DNA of 64,000 nucleotides from Stutzerimonas chloritidismutans AW-1. Its GTDB lineage: Bacteria > Pseudomonadota > Gammaproteobacteria > Pseudomonadales > Pseudomonadaceae. A program made the translations under genes and the position numbers. The notes beneath the pieces were generated by a model. It ran no database searches. It saw only the letters and a program-made list of their open reading frames with translations, and was not told the DNA's origin. Positions 26,869 through 35,995 of the stretch are shown in pieces (position 1 is the stretch's first letter; the number at the start of each line of letters is the position of its first letter). The DNA lies in NCBI RefSeq assembly GCF_000495915.1, contig NZ_AOFQ01000007.1, positions 62,001-126,000 of the forward strand, written 5' to 3'.

Positions 26869-28137
26869 ATGTCTGATGACATACAGCAGGATCAGGTCGA
26901 TCAACTCGGGATGGCCGATGATCCGCTCTCCATTCTGCGTCGCCTGGAGAGCGCCAACCTTTCATTGAGCGAGATGCTCGTCGAAACCCTGCATGCCGTG
27001 CGCACGCATCTGGGGATGGATGTCGCGTTCATCAGCGAGTTTCGCGGCGGCAGCCGGATTTTTCGCTACCTGGACGGCAATTTCGTACCCCTGCAGCTCG
27101 AGGTCGGGGCGTGCAATCCTCTGGACGACAGTTACTGTCAACGCGTGCTCGACGGGCGCTTGCCCGAGCTGATTCAGGATGCGGCGACTCTACCGGAGGC
27201 TTTGGCCATGCCGGTGACCAAAGCCTTGCCGGTCGGTGCGCACCTCAGTGTTCCGCTGCGCTTCAGCGATGGTCGGCTTTACGGCACCTTCTGTTGCTTC
27301 AGCACCACGCCGGACAACAGCCTCAACGAGCGAGATCTGAATACGCTGCGGCTGTTCGCCGACTTCGCCGGCCGATTGCTGGAACGCCATGCGCTCAATG
27401 AGATTCGCTATGCCGAGACGCTCACGCGCATTCGCTCGGTGCTCGAGCAACGCGCGTATTCGGTGGTGTACCAACCCATCGTGCATCTGGTGGAAAACCG
27501 CATCGTTGGCCACGAGGCGCTGGCTCGATTCAGCGCGCAGCCGCAGCGAACACCGGACAAGTGGTTCGCCGAGGCCGGGCTGGTCGGCTTGCAGCAGGAG
27601 CTGGAGGTCGCCCTGATCGAGGCGGCCCTGCACGACTTCGATCAGCTGCCTGCAGACAGCTACCTGTCGCTCAATGTTTCGCCGGAAACCATCCTCGCCG
27701 GCGCGCTTGGCACGGTGCTCGCCGATCAACCGCTGGCGCGGCTGATGCTCGAGGTGACCGAACACGCATCGGTACAGGACTACTCGCAGCTGGCCGAGGC
27801 ACTCGAACCACTGCGCAGCAAGGGGCTACGGCTGGCGGTTGACGATGCCGGCGCCGGCTATGCGAGTTTCCGCCATATCCTCAAACTCAAGCCGGACGTG
27901 ATCAAGCTCGACAGCAGCCTGATCCGCAATGTCGACAGCGACACCGGCTGCCGCGCGCTGGCCGCCGCGTTGATCCGCTTCGCCGAGGAAACCGGCTGCA
28001 AGGTCGTCGCCGAAGGGGTTGAAACCCAGGAGGAACTGGCCATGTTGCGGCGGCTTGAAGTGAACAAGGCGCAGGGCTACCTGCTCGGTCGGCCGATGCC
28101 ATTGCATCACGGGCTCGCCATGAGCCGACAGGCATAG
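26869..28137 (+). CDS. GAF-EAL domain c-di-GMP phosphodiesterase
   Basis: 422 residues, soluble. The N-terminal GAF sensor (about 30-170) contains MDVAFISEFRGGSRIFRYLD and LSVPLRFSDGRLYGTFCCFS. The EAL domain has YQPIVHLVENRIVGHEALAR (EAL at 216-218), LEVTEHAS, DDAGAGYASFRHILKLKPD, IKLDSSLI and AEGVETQEEL. Metal-binding positions are retained, with DDFGTG replaced by DDAGAG, so activity is likely. It is the third c-di-GMP gene in the first 28 kb. Ribosome site GGGAGGGA before the ATG. The 229 bp before it hold nothing I recognise. Confidence 0.9.
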   Translation: MSDDIQQDQVDQLGMADDPLSILRRLESANLSLSEMLVETLHAVRTHLGMDVAFISEFRGGSRIFRYLDGNFVPLQLEVGACNPLDDSYCQRVLDGRLPELIQDAATLPEALAMPVTKALPVGAHLSVPLRFSDGRLYGTFCCFSTTPDNSLNERDLNTLRLFADFAGRLLERHALNEIRYAETLTRIRSVLEQRAYSVVYQPIVHLVENRIVGHEALARFSAQPQRTPDKWFAEAGLVGLQQELEVALIEAALHDFDQLPADSYLSLNVSPETILAGALGTVLADQPLARLMLEVTEHASVQDYSQLAEALEPLRSKGLRLAVDDAGAGYASFRHILKLKPDVIKLDSSLIRNVDSDTGCRALAAALIRFAEETGCKVVAEGVETQEELAMLRRLEVNKAQGYLLGRPMPLHHGLAMSRQA

Positions 28138-28275
28138 CCGGCGTGGCCGGGTGATGAGCCAAGAGAGTGCCTTCGGGCGGTTTCGCTGAACCTTTGTGGT
28201 GCGTGGGCAGTCGACTTTATAACGCGGGCGGCAGCGATGTGGCCCTTTCCGAGTCGACTTGTCAGGAGGTACAAG

Positions 28276-28728
28276 ATGGATACGAAAGACACGATTTCAG
28301 TGCTCAACGACCTGATTGAAACCAGCAAGGATGGCGAAAAGGGCTTCCTCGAATGCGCCGAAGACCTGCGCGATCCGCAACTCAAGAGCACCATGAATCA
28401 GCGTTCGCGCGACTGCGCCACGGCCGCCGCCGAGCTGCAGCAACTGGTCCGCTCCATGGGCGGCGATCCGGAGACCAGCACCAGTGTGGCTGCCGACATG
28501 CACCGTCGCTGGGTAGACCTCAAGTCGATGATCACCGGCAAGGACGACGAGGCCATTCTCAACGAGTGTGAGCGTGGTGAGGATGTCGCGGTTAAGAGCT
28601 ACCGCAAGGCGCTGGAAAAAGACCTGCCAGCCGAAGTGCGGATCGTGGTCGAACGTCAGTACCAGGGCGTACAACGCAACCATGATCAGGTAAAGGCTTT
28701 GCGCGACGCGGCTCGCGCCCGGAGCTGA
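28276..28728 (+). CDS. DUF2383 (PA2169-like) four-helix protein
   Basis: 150 residues, all helical: TISVLNDLIETSKDGEKGFL, DPQLKSTMNQRSRDCATAAAELQQLV, a central HRRWVDLKSMITGKDD and a C-terminal helix VERQYQGVQRNHDQVKALRD. This is the PA2169/DUF2383 ferritin-like bundle. It shows Glu/His residues, but the canonical di-iron pairs are not obvious. Members in Pseudomonas are induced in stationary phase, low oxygen or stress; function unknown. The start at 28276 has AGGAGGT upstream; a 13-codon open extension has no ribosome site. A terminator follows. Confidence 0.88.
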   Translation: MDTKDTISVLNDLIETSKDGEKGFLECAEDLRDPQLKSTMNQRSRDCATAAAELQQLVRSMGGDPETSTSVAADMHRRWVDLKSMITGKDDEAILNECERGEDVAVKSYRKALEKDLPAEVRIVVERQYQGVQRNHDQVKALRDAARARS

Positions 28729-28756
28729 TGCTTCGCCAGCCGGTCAGGGTTTGAAG

Positions 28757-28784
28757 AACGCCAGCGCATGCTGGCGTTTTTCGT
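28757..28784 (+). terminator. rho-independent terminator after the DUF2383 gene
   Basis: A 9-bp stem AACGCCAGC / GCTGGCGTT (28757-28765 with 28770-28778), loop GCAT, then TTTCGTTT. It lies between convergent genes. Confidence 0.88.
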
Positions 28785-28793
28785 TTCCGCCGG

Positions 28794-29417
28794 TCAGTCG
28801 ACCTGAGCCGGCTCGGCGATTTCGCAACCCTTGAGTACCAGGCGAATGATGGTGTCTGCCGCCGCATCGTAGTCGGCGTCGTCGAGGCGGTTCTTGCCGG
28901 TGACGGTGCTGATCTGCCAGTCGAAATCGGCGTAGGTCTGGGTCGCCGCCCAGATGCTGAACAGCAGGTGATTGGCATCGACCTTCGCCATCAGGCCGTC
29001 GTCGATCCAGCGCTGGATGCAGGCGATGTTGTGTGCCGCCTGGGCGTTGAGTTGCGCAGTGCGTTCCGGCGACAGGTGCGGAGCGCCGTGCATGATCTCG
29101 TTGGCGAACACCTTCGAGGCGCAGGCGTGGTCACGGGAAATCCTGATCTTGGTGCGGATATAGGCGCGCAGGACCTCGGCCGGATGGCCTGGCTGGTTGA
29201 ACGGCGCCGAGGCTTCGAGCAAGGGTTCGACGATGCTCTCCAGCACCTCGCGGTAGAGGTTTTCCTTGGACTTGAAGTAGTAGTAGACGTTGGGCTTGGG
29301 CAGCCCGGCGCGGGCGGCGATGTCACTGGTCTTGGTCGCGGCGAAGCCCTTTTCGGCGAATTCTTCGCTGGCGGCTTTGAGGATCAGCTCTTTGTTGCGC
29401 TCACGGATACTGGACAT
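28794..29417 (-). CDS. TetR-family regulator of the RutR/YcdC type
   Basis: 207 residues. The HTH region has ILKAASEEFAEKGFAATKTS and DIAARAGLPKPNVYYYFKSK. The ligand domain has YIRTKIRISRDHACASKVFA, NEIMHGAPHLS and FSIWAATQTYADFDWQISTV. These correspond closely to E. coli RutR (YIRLKLEVSRD...AGAPLL, MIWASTQHYADF), the uracil-responsive repressor of pyrimidine and purine use. The start at 29417 has AAAGG upstream; an extra 15 upstream codons are open but unsupported. RutR-like operators occur upstream of a purine permease, xdhA and a BMP gene in this window, so I infer it controls purine genes. Confidence 0.85.
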   Translation of the reverse strand: MSSIRERNKELILKAASEEFAEKGFAATKTSDIAARAGLPKPNVYYYFKSKENLYREVLESIVEPLLEASAPFNQPGHPAEVLRAYIRTKIRISRDHACASKVFANEIMHGAPHLSPERTAQLNAQAAHNIACIQRWIDDGLMAKVDANHLLFSIWAATQTYADFDWQISTVTGKNRLDDADYDAAADTIIRLVLKGCEIAEPAQVD

Positions 29418-29509
29418 GGGGGCCTTTCGCTGGCTGCCGGCGATACGAACAAGCGCCCGCATGCTAGCACCCTGGTCGCAAGCCCCTCAACCGAAGCGCC
29501 GGACGAGAG

Positions 29510-29534
29510 GCGAAGGGGCCCGGAGCCCCTTCGC
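29510..29534 (-). terminator. hairpin after the Tsx-like gene
   Basis: A 10-bp perfect stem (29510-29519 with 29525-29534) and a 5-nt loop, just past the stop at 29543. The downstream U-tract on the minus strand is weak, so termination is probable rather than certain. Confidence 0.6.
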
Positions 29535-29542
29535 GACAGCAC

Positions 29543-30355
29543 TCAGAAGTGCGCCTTGACGATGGCGCTGAAGGTGCTCTGGTCTGTTTTGCCAACGAAG
29601 TTTTCGCTGACGAAGCCGCCGTCTTCGATGCCGTACTTGTCCGACCAGTAGTCGTACTCGATACCGACGTAGAGCTGCTTCTCGCCCCAGTTCATCGCCT
29701 TGCCTAGGTCGTACTTGATCTGCGGGTTGATGTGCAGGTTGGCGTGATATTCCTCACCGCGGGAGTTGCTGTCGTTGTCGACCACCCAATCGATGAAGCC
29801 GTCGATGAGGATGTCGGAGTTGCCCACCGGCAGGGTGTAGCCCCACACCGGGGTGACCTGCCAGGTGCCGTCGCCTACGCGGTCACCGTCAGTGTCGCGG
29901 TGGTAGACGTTCACCGAGACATAGTCGAAGCCGGGCACGTCCAGATCGAAGCCCGGGCCGATCATGTAGGTTTCCACATCGCCTTCGCCGAACTCGTAGG
30001 TCATTGCGACCAGCACATCCTTGATCGGGCCGAAGCTCAGGTCGCGCTGGAAGATCTTGCCGAACGACAGGCGCGGTGAGAATTCGCCGTAGAAGGTGCT
30101 GTCGTCGTTGCCGTTGTCGTTACCCTTGCCGTTGAAGTGGATCGAGTCGAGAAACAGGAACGTGTCGCCATACTTCCAGCCGTTGACGTGCTCGAAGGTG
30201 ACAGTCTGCTGGATCGGCGCATCGATCTTGTAATCCTTGCCGTACAGGTAGGTCAGGCTGTTGCTGTGCCAGTGGAGGAGGCCTTCGGCCATCGCCGGGG
30301 CGGTCAGCAGGCTGCCGGCGAGCGCGACGGCGAGGGGAGCGGTCTTCAGTTGCAT
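29543..30355 (-). CDS. Tsx-like nucleoside-specific outer-membrane channel
   Basis: 270 residues. A signal peptide covers about 1-23 (MQLKTAPLAVALAGSLLTAP then AMA). The mature protein begins EGLLHWHSNSLTYLYGKDYK and alternates short amphipathic strands, ending in an aromatic residue (SAIVKAHF), as beta-barrels do. The opening WHSNSLTYLYG pattern and size match the Tsx / DUF5020 family of nucleoside-selective pores. It lies 95 bp after a purine permease gene on the same strand, so outer and inner membrane uptake are probably co-expressed. The start at 30355 has AAGGAAAT upstream. Confidence 0.85.
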   Translation of the reverse strand: MQLKTAPLAVALAGSLLTAPAMAEGLLHWHSNSLTYLYGKDYKIDAPIQQTVTFEHVNGWKYGDTFLFLDSIHFNGKGNDNGNDDSTFYGEFSPRLSFGKIFQRDLSFGPIKDVLVAMTYEFGEGDVETYMIGPGFDLDVPGFDYVSVNVYHRDTDGDRVGDGTWQVTPVWGYTLPVGNSDILIDGFIDWVVDNDSNSRGEEYHANLHINPQIKYDLGKAMNWGEKQLYVGIEYDYWSDKYGIEDGGFVSENFVGKTDQSTFSAIVKAHF

Positions 30356-30450
30356 GTGGATTTCCTTGAAGTGGGTGACGGCTTTTTTTGGGCGCCATTG
30401 TCTTTCAAGACTGGCGTGGCGAGAAGCGCACGATGGCGTGATTCTGACCA

Positions 30451-31944
30451 TCAGACGGATCGCCCCGTACAGGGAGTCGTGGCGTTATCCCTGCGCGCCG
30501 AATAGTCAGGAATATTCACCGACAGCGTGTTGGTGCCGACGGCATCCTCGACCAGTTCCTCGGGGTCGAATACATCGACTTCGCTCGGTTCGCGCGGCAG
30601 GAACAGGTTGAGCAGGATGGCGCTGAAGGCGCCGATGGTGATCGGCGAACCGAAGATGTTCTTCAGCACCTCGGGCATCGCGCTCAGCACCTCCGGCACG
30701 CCGGCGACACCCAGGCCGAGACCCAGGGAAATCGACACGATGAGCATGTTGCGGCGATGCAGGCCGGCTTCGGCGAGGATCTTGATACCGGCGATGGCCA
30801 CGGTGCCGAACATGATCAGCGTGGCGCCGCCGAGCACCGGCTTGGGCATCAGCTGCAGCACACCGCCGACGAAGGGGAACAGACCCAGCAGTACCAGGAC
30901 CGCGGCGATGTAGTAGCCAACGTAGCGGCTGGCGACGCCGGTGAGCTGGATGACGCCGTTGTTTTGGCTGAAGGTGGTCATCGGCAGGCTGTTGAACACC
31001 GCGGCGACCGCCGAGCTGCAGCCATCGGCGAGGATTCCCGACTTGATCCGCCGCAGATACACCGGCCCACGCACCGGCTGACGCGAGATCATCGAGTTGG
31101 CGGTGAGGTCGCCGGCGGTTTCCAGCGGTGTGATGAGAAAGATCACCGCGATCGGGATGAAGGCCATCCAGTCGAAGGCGAAACCGAAACGGAACGGTTG
31201 CGGCACGCTGAGCAGCGGCAGTTCGCCCAGCTCGGCGAAGTCCACCTTGCCCATGGACCAGGCCACCAGATAGCCCGCGGTCAGCGCGATGATCACCGCC
31301 GACAGCCGCAGGATCGCCCAGGGAAAGCGGTTGAGCACCACGATGATGCCGATCACCAGGCCGGCCAGCGCCAGGTTGGGCAGGGCACCGAGGTCATCGG
31401 CGCCGTAGCCGCCGGCGATATCGGTCATCGCCACCTTGATCAGCGAAAGGCCCATCAGGCAGATGATAGTGCCGGTGACCACCGGCGTGATCACCCGGCG
31501 CAGCTTGTTGATGCACTGGCTGAAGGCGATCTCGACGAACGCGGCGCAGAAACTCACGCCGAACAGCGTGGCGAGGATCTCCTCCGGCGTGCCGCCCCGC
31601 GCCTTGACGATGAAGCCGGCGCTGAGGATGGCGCTGAGAAAGCCGAAGCTGGTGCCCTGCAGGCACAGCAGTCCGGAGCCGATGGGGCCGAAGCGCCGGG
31701 CCTGGACGAAGGTGCCGAGACCGGAGACGAACAGCGCCATGCTGACGAGGTAGGGGACGTATTGATCGAGGCCAAGCGCGCTGCCGACGATCAGGGTGGG
31801 GGTGATGATACCGACGAAGCTGGCCAGCACGTGCTGCAAGGCGGCGAAGGTCGCGGGTAGCGGGCCGGGGCGATCATCGAGCTGATAGATGAGGTCCTGG
31901 TTCGCTTGCGGAGCGGTGCCGCTCCTGTTTTCGGTTGCGGTCAT
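30451..31944 (-). CDS. NCS2-family xanthine/urate permease
   Basis: About 497 residues and about 14 TM helices of the nucleobase-ascorbate transporter (NCS2) family. Signature stretches are ALQHVLASFVGIITPTLIVG in TM1, GLLCLQGTSFGFLSAILSAG, and TTFSQNNGVIQLTGVASRYV, the NAT motif region QNxGxxxxT. Substrate is probably xanthine or urate (XanPQ/UacT-like), symported with protons. I take ATG 31944 as start (AGG seven bases upstream); a GTG at 31995 with GAGG close by is also possible and would add 17 residues. A GntR-type palindrome lies upstream at 32091-32104. Confidence 0.88.
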   Translation of the reverse strand: MTATENRSGTAPQANQDLIYQLDDRPGPLPATFAALQHVLASFVGIITPTLIVGSALGLDQYVPYLVSMALFVSGLGTFVQARRFGPIGSGLLCLQGTSFGFLSAILSAGFIVKARGGTPEEILATLFGVSFCAAFVEIAFSQCINKLRRVITPVVTGTIICLMGLSLIKVAMTDIAGGYGADDLGALPNLALAGLVIGIIVVLNRFPWAILRLSAVIIALTAGYLVAWSMGKVDFAELGELPLLSVPQPFRFGFAFDWMAFIPIAVIFLITPLETAGDLTANSMISRQPVRGPVYLRRIKSGILADGCSSAVAAVFNSLPMTTFSQNNGVIQLTGVASRYVGYYIAAVLVLLGLFPFVGGVLQLMPKPVLGGATLIMFGTVAIAGIKILAEAGLHRRNMLIVSISLGLGLGVAGVPEVLSAMPEVLKNIFGSPITIGAFSAILLNLFLPREPSEVDVFDPEELVEDAVGTNTLSVNIPDYSARRDNATTPCTGRSV

Positions 31945-32090
31945 TGTTAAGCCTGCCATTTGTTGTTTTACGGTCATGGGCTTGCGAGGCTTCACGGCAC
32001 CTCTATCGCTGTCCGTCGAAAGCTGTTCGATCGGTCAGGACGCCTGGACTATAGCAACCTGTAGACAGGCTGATAAACAATAAATCAGAA

Positions 32091-32104
32091 AATTGTGCAC
32101 AATT
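32091..32104. promoter_or_regulatory. GntR-type operator upstream of the xanthine/urate permease
   Basis: AATTGTGCACAATT is a perfect 14-bp palindrome with core TTGTGCACAA, identical to the core at 42001-42010 in the promoter of the local gntR gene. A weaker relative, CTGTAGACAG, sits at 32059-32068. It is placed between the antiporter stop and the permease start. Confidence 0.7.
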
Positions 32105-32153
32105 GGATCGGCGGCAGTTGGCCCAGATCGCGCGAGCGGTTCTGGACCGGGCC

Positions 32154-33704
32154 TCAGCGCGGTGCCTGCAATTCCCGCGAGACATTTTCCGCAAGGCCCG
32201 CGCCGGCCTCGCTCATGGTCAGGTAGGTGCGGTCGGCGCCGGCTTCCTGGATGCGCTGGGCGATATCCTCGTACATCGCGTGGGACACGATGAGCCCGCC
32301 GAAGCCGCTTTCACGCAACTTGCGGGTGGAGATGATCTTGGCCTCGGGATCGTTCATCGCCAGGATCACCGCTTCGACCTCGTTCATCTCCAGGCTCTGC
32401 CAGAACATCTGGTCCTCGGCATCGGCAAAGAGGATGTGCCGGCCCTCGGCGGTGTTCTTTTCCACCATGACCGGGTCGGAATCGAGGCTGACCAGGGCGA
32501 AACCCTTCTCCGCCAGGTAGTCGTAGGCGGCGCGCCCGGTACGGCCCATGCCCATGATCAGAATGCGCGCATCGCCCAGGGACACCGGTTGTTCGTCGGG
32601 GTGGCGAATGTTGCGCTCGTAGCGGAGCAGACGCGGCGCCAGACGTTCGTACAGCGGATGGGCGAAACGGTTGATCTGCGCCGAAACGATGAACGAGAAC
32701 GCCACGGTGATCGCCAGCGGCATCAGCCACTGCGGCAGCACCACGCTGACGACGATCAGGCCGAACTCGCTGTAGTTGGTCAGGCTGGCGGCACTGAGAA
32801 AGGCGCTGCGGGCGCGCAGGCGGAAGGCGACGAACAGGCCGAAGAACAGCACCGCCTTGAGCGGCAGCAGCAGCGACATGGCGAAGGCGAACCAGAGGGC
32901 GTCGGCGTCTGGCAGCCCACCGATGCCGATCTTCAGGAAGAAGCCGACCAGAAACACTTCCTTGATCGCCCACAGCGAATTCGACAGCTCGCTGGCGCGC
33001 TTGTGTTTGGCGAGCATGGCGCCGAAGGCCAGCGCCCCCAGTTCGGAACTCAGGCCGACGTATTCGAAGCCGAGACCGCCGGCCACCAGCGCCAGCATCA
33101 GGCCCAACAGCACCATCAGCTCTTCGTGGCCGCTGTGGTCGAGCAGGCGGAACAGCACGGGGCGCAGCAGCGGCAGCAGGAACACCAGCAATGCCCAGGC
33201 GGAAGGGGCCTTGCCTGCGGCGAGGCTCATGACCACCAGAGCGATGAGGTCCTGGATGATCAGCACGCCGATGGCGACGCGGCCGTGAAAGGCGCGCAGC
33301 TCGCGCTTGCTTTCCAGCACCTTGGCCGCCAGCACGGTGCTGGAAAAGGACAGCGCGATTGCCAGCAGCATGGCCTCACGCCAGCTGTTATCGAGGATCA
33401 GCATGATCGCCGGCATCACCAGCACGCTGGAGATGAAGAAGTGCAGCAGGCTGCCGCCGATGACCTCGCGGCGAACCAGATTGCCGAGCTTGAGCTTGAG
33501 CCCCACGGTGAACAGCAGCAGGAGCACGCCCAGATGCGACAGGTGATCGAGAACGATGCTGTCGTCACGGGTCACGCCCACGTAGTCGCCCGCTGCGGCC
33601 AGCGCGAAGCCGGCGCCCAGGTAGCCGATCAGCGGCGGCAGGCCGATGAAGCGGGCAAGCAGCCCGAGGGCGAAAGCGAAGGCAATCCAGCTGGCTTCAA
33701 TCAC
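32154..33704 (-). CDS. KefB/RosB-type monovalent cation:proton antiporter with TrkA-N domain
   Basis: 516 residues of the CPA2 family. The membrane part (about 1-360) has IGLPPLIGYLGAGFALAAAG, HLGVLLLLFTVGLKLKLGNL and SFSSTVLAAKVLESKRELRA. The C-terminal RCK/TrkA-N nucleotide-binding domain starts near 380 with ARILIMGMGRTGRAAYDYLA. It probably exchanges K+ or Na+ for protons. It sits between purine genes without an obvious link to them. It reads in the same direction as the permease downstream, but a 200-bp gap with an operator separates them. Confidence 0.88.
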   Translation of the reverse strand: MIEASWIAFAFALGLLARFIGLPPLIGYLGAGFALAAAGDYVGVTRDDSIVLDHLSHLGVLLLLFTVGLKLKLGNLVRREVIGGSLLHFFISSVLVMPAIMLILDNSWREAMLLAIALSFSSTVLAAKVLESKRELRAFHGRVAIGVLIIQDLIALVVMSLAAGKAPSAWALLVFLLPLLRPVLFRLLDHSGHEELMVLLGLMLALVAGGLGFEYVGLSSELGALAFGAMLAKHKRASELSNSLWAIKEVFLVGFFLKIGIGGLPDADALWFAFAMSLLLPLKAVLFFGLFVAFRLRARSAFLSAASLTNYSEFGLIVVSVVLPQWLMPLAITVAFSFIVSAQINRFAHPLYERLAPRLLRYERNIRHPDEQPVSLGDARILIMGMGRTGRAAYDYLAEKGFALVSLDSDPVMVEKNTAEGRHILFADAEDQMFWQSLEMNEVEAVILAMNDPEAKIISTRKLRESGFGGLIVSHAMYEDIAQRIQEAGADRTYLTMSEAGAGLAENVSRELQAPR

Positions 33705-33922
33705 GGGGCGGCGTCCGGCGTCGAGGGAGGGCGCGGCATTTTAACGGGGTGTCGGCGATTGGGTAGCGTCGGCAGCGATATTCCTTGCGGGAATCTGCTC
33801 GCCCGCCGCCGGCCTGGAGGCGGGAGTTGCCGTGATGCAGCGCAGCGTTGCCATGCCTGCCTAGGGAGCCGAGGAGGGATGTGGTGCGGCCAGTGCTCCA
33901 ACTGGAACGGTACGTAGAGAGA

Positions 33923-33947
33923 ACGCCGCGCGGGCTGCGCGCGGCGT
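33923..33947 (-). terminator. hairpin after puuD
   Basis: A 9-bp stem ACGCCGCGC / GCGCGGCGT (33923-33931 with 33939-33947), loop of 7. It begins 7 bp past the puuD stop. On the minus strand it runs into TTCTCTCT; on the plus strand into CTTTG. Confidence 0.65.
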
Positions 33948-33953
33948 CTTTGC

Positions 33954-35202
33954 TCAGTCGATGGACGCGCCCTTGGCGATCCAGTCACCCAGCAGATCGC
34001 GCTCGTCCTGGGTCATCTGGGTGATGTTGCCCAGCGGCATGATCTGGCTGGCCACGGTTTGCGCATGGATCTTCGCCGCCTGCTCGCGTATCTGCTCGGC
34101 GGTATCGAACATCACGCCCGCTGGGGCCGCGCTGAACAGCGGGCTGCTCGGCTGCGCTGAGTGGCAAACGGTGCAACGCTCGTGAATCACTTCGCTGACC
34201 TGGGCGAACTGGCTGGCACTGGCGCCGCTCTGCTGTGCACTCGTGCTGGCCTGCTCCGGCGAGGTCGCTGCCAGGTTTGGTGCCGGTTGGCGGTTCGGCG
34301 CGGTGACGTAGGCCAGGCAGATCATGCCCAGTGCCGCGGCCGGAAGCGCCCAGGCGAAGCGATTACTGTTGTGGCGGGGGGTGGAGGAGGGGGGCGCTGT
34401 TGAAGTAGTGGCGCGCCAGCACCGACAGCGCGCCGAGCGCGGCGAGGATCAGCCAGTTGTATTCGCTGCCGTAAGTGCTCGGGAAGTGGTTGCTGATCAT
34501 GATGAACAGCACCGGCAGGGTGAAATAGTTGTTGTGCCGCGAACGCAGCAGGCCCTTGGCCGGCAGCACAGGATCGGGCGTGCGGTTCTGTTCGATGGCG
34601 GCGACCAGCGCACGCTGAGCCGGCATGATGATGCGGAACACGTTGCCGACCATGATGGTGCCGATCAGCGCGCCGGTATGAATGTAGGCTGCGCGGCCGC
34701 TGAATATCTGCGAATAGCCCCAGCACGCGGCGATCACCAGCACGAACAGCACCAGGCCGAGCAGGGTGGGGGTCTTGCCCAGCGGCGAATCGCAGAGCAG
34801 GTCGTAGACGAACCAGCCGACGATCAGCGAGCCGAAGCCGATGGCGATGGCCGCCGCAGGGGACAGTTCGCTGCCCGCTGCGATCAGGTACAGGCTGGGG
34901 TTGAGGTAGTACACCACCATCAGCAGCGCCACGCCCGATAGCCAGGTGGTGTAGGCCTCCCACTTGAACCAGTGCAGGTTTTCCGGCATCTGCGGCGGCG
35001 CCAGCTTGTATTTCTCCAGGTGGTAGATACCGCCACCGTGGATGGCCCAGAGATCGCCCGACAGGCCCTCACGCGGGTTGGCGCGGTTGAGGTTGTTCTC
35101 CAGCCAGACGAAATAGAAGGAAGCACCGATCCAGGCGACGCCAACGATCATGTGAATCCAGCGGATACTCAGGTTCAGCCATTCGGTCAGATGGGCGTCC
35201 AT
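33954..35202 (-). pseudogene. puuD: membrane urate hydroxylase PuuD, frameshifted before the cytochrome c domain
   Basis: Two frames together make PuuD, a membrane urate oxidase with a C-terminal cytochrome c domain. Frame 1 (35202 to 34363) gives eight or so TM helices: SIRWIHMIVGVAWIGASFYF, HNNYFTLPVLFIMISNHFPS. It runs into Pro-rich PLLHPPPQQ and stops. The second frame resumes with RHNSNRFAWALPAAALGMIC and carries a haem motif CTVCH and axial-Met region IMPLGNI, ending at 33954. The span is 1249 bp, so one base is extra or two are missing. The break is inside the G-rich patch 34371-34394 (two runs of six G on the + strand). If real, the electron-accepting domain is lost; assembly error is equally possible. 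Last gene of puuE-uraD-alc-allA-puuD. Confidence 0.85.
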
Positions 35203-35315
35203 TTGTCATGCACCTCTTGCGGCCTGCAGGCGGCCGTATTTCTTCTTATTGGAATCGGCTTGAGCGCGGCGCGAACGCAGGCAAGGCAACGCCGAATGAG
35301 CCAGCGCAGTAGCGG

Positions 35316-35828
35316 TCATGTCGATTCCCGTTGGGGGTCGAGGAGGAGTTGCTGATCCTCCGTGAAGAAGTACTCGTCGCAGTTGTTGCCAGAACCGCTG
35401 CGATCGACCACCAGGAATTCATCCCGCTTTTCGATCGTCAGCACCGGGTGGTGCCAGACGCCGCGGTGGTAATTGACGCCCTGCCTGCGGTTGCTGCGGA
35501 AGGCGCGGACGTGACCCGGTACAGGTGCATCGCCAAGTGGCGCGACCACGACCAGAAAAGGGTTGCCGAGCAGCGGGATGAAGGCTTGGCTGCCCAGCGG
35601 ATGACGTTCGAGCATGCGGATGACCAGCGGCATCTCCAGCGCCTCGGCGGCGAAGATGCTGATGATCGCCTGGTCATCGGGCGCGGCGGTCTCGACCGTG
35701 GCCAGCTTGTGATAGCGGCGGGTCGAGCCGTTGTTGATCATGAAGTAGTCGCTGCCTTCGGTCTCGATGACGTCGCCGAAGGGGGCGAAGGCTTCCTTGG
35801 TCAATGGCTCGATGGTCAGGGTGCGCAT
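35316..35828 (-). CDS. allA: ureidoglycolate lyase AllA
   Basis: 170 residues, the usual AllA length. It splits ureidoglycolate into glyoxylate and urea. It is a cupin-like fold: PLTKEAFAPFGDVIETEGSD, ERHPLGSQAFIPL, a conserved VPGHVRAFRSNRRQGVNYHR and GVWHHPVLTIEKRDEFLVVD. It is downstream of alc, whose product is its substrate, and upstream of puuD by 113 bp. Its upstream gap contains a MITE-like repeat, so coupling to alc in the same transcript may be weakened. Confidence 0.94.
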   Translation of the reverse strand: MRTLTIEPLTKEAFAPFGDVIETEGSDYFMINNGSTRRYHKLATVETAAPDDQAIISIFAAEALEMPLVIRMLERHPLGSQAFIPLLGNPFLVVVAPLGDAPVPGHVRAFRSNRRQGVNYHRGVWHHPVLTIEKRDEFLVVDRSGSGNNCDEYFFTEDQQLLLDPQREST

Positions 35829-35877
35829 GGTGTGCTCGTTCAGTTAGTGGATGCTTTTCGTTGTTCGCTGGAGCCCG

Positions 35878-35982
35878 CCCCCTCACCCCGGCCCTCTCCC
35901 CAAGGGGGAGAGGGGGCACAAGGTTGAGCCCTGCGCCGCGCCGGTTCCCTCTCCCCTCTGGGGAGAGGGTTAGGGTGAGGGG
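35878..35982. repeat. MITE/REP-like palindromic element between alc and allA
   Basis: Terminal inverted repeats 35879-35901 and 35960-35982 match at 20 of 23 positions (outer CCCCTCACCC / GGGTGAGGGG). Inside each end is a self-complementary CCCTCTCCC / GGGAGAGGG hairpin (35892-35914 and 35947-35969). Such CCCTCTCCCC-rich palindromes are dispersed between genes in many proteobacteria. No open frame. Confidence 0.8.
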
Positions 35983-35995
35983 CCAACCCCGCTCC

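Noticed and set aside
30444-30459. A further RutR-like site (TCTGACCATCAGACGG) before the Tsx-like gene
   Set aside because: Only one half-site agrees and the sequence overlaps the end of the permease gene; too weak to list.
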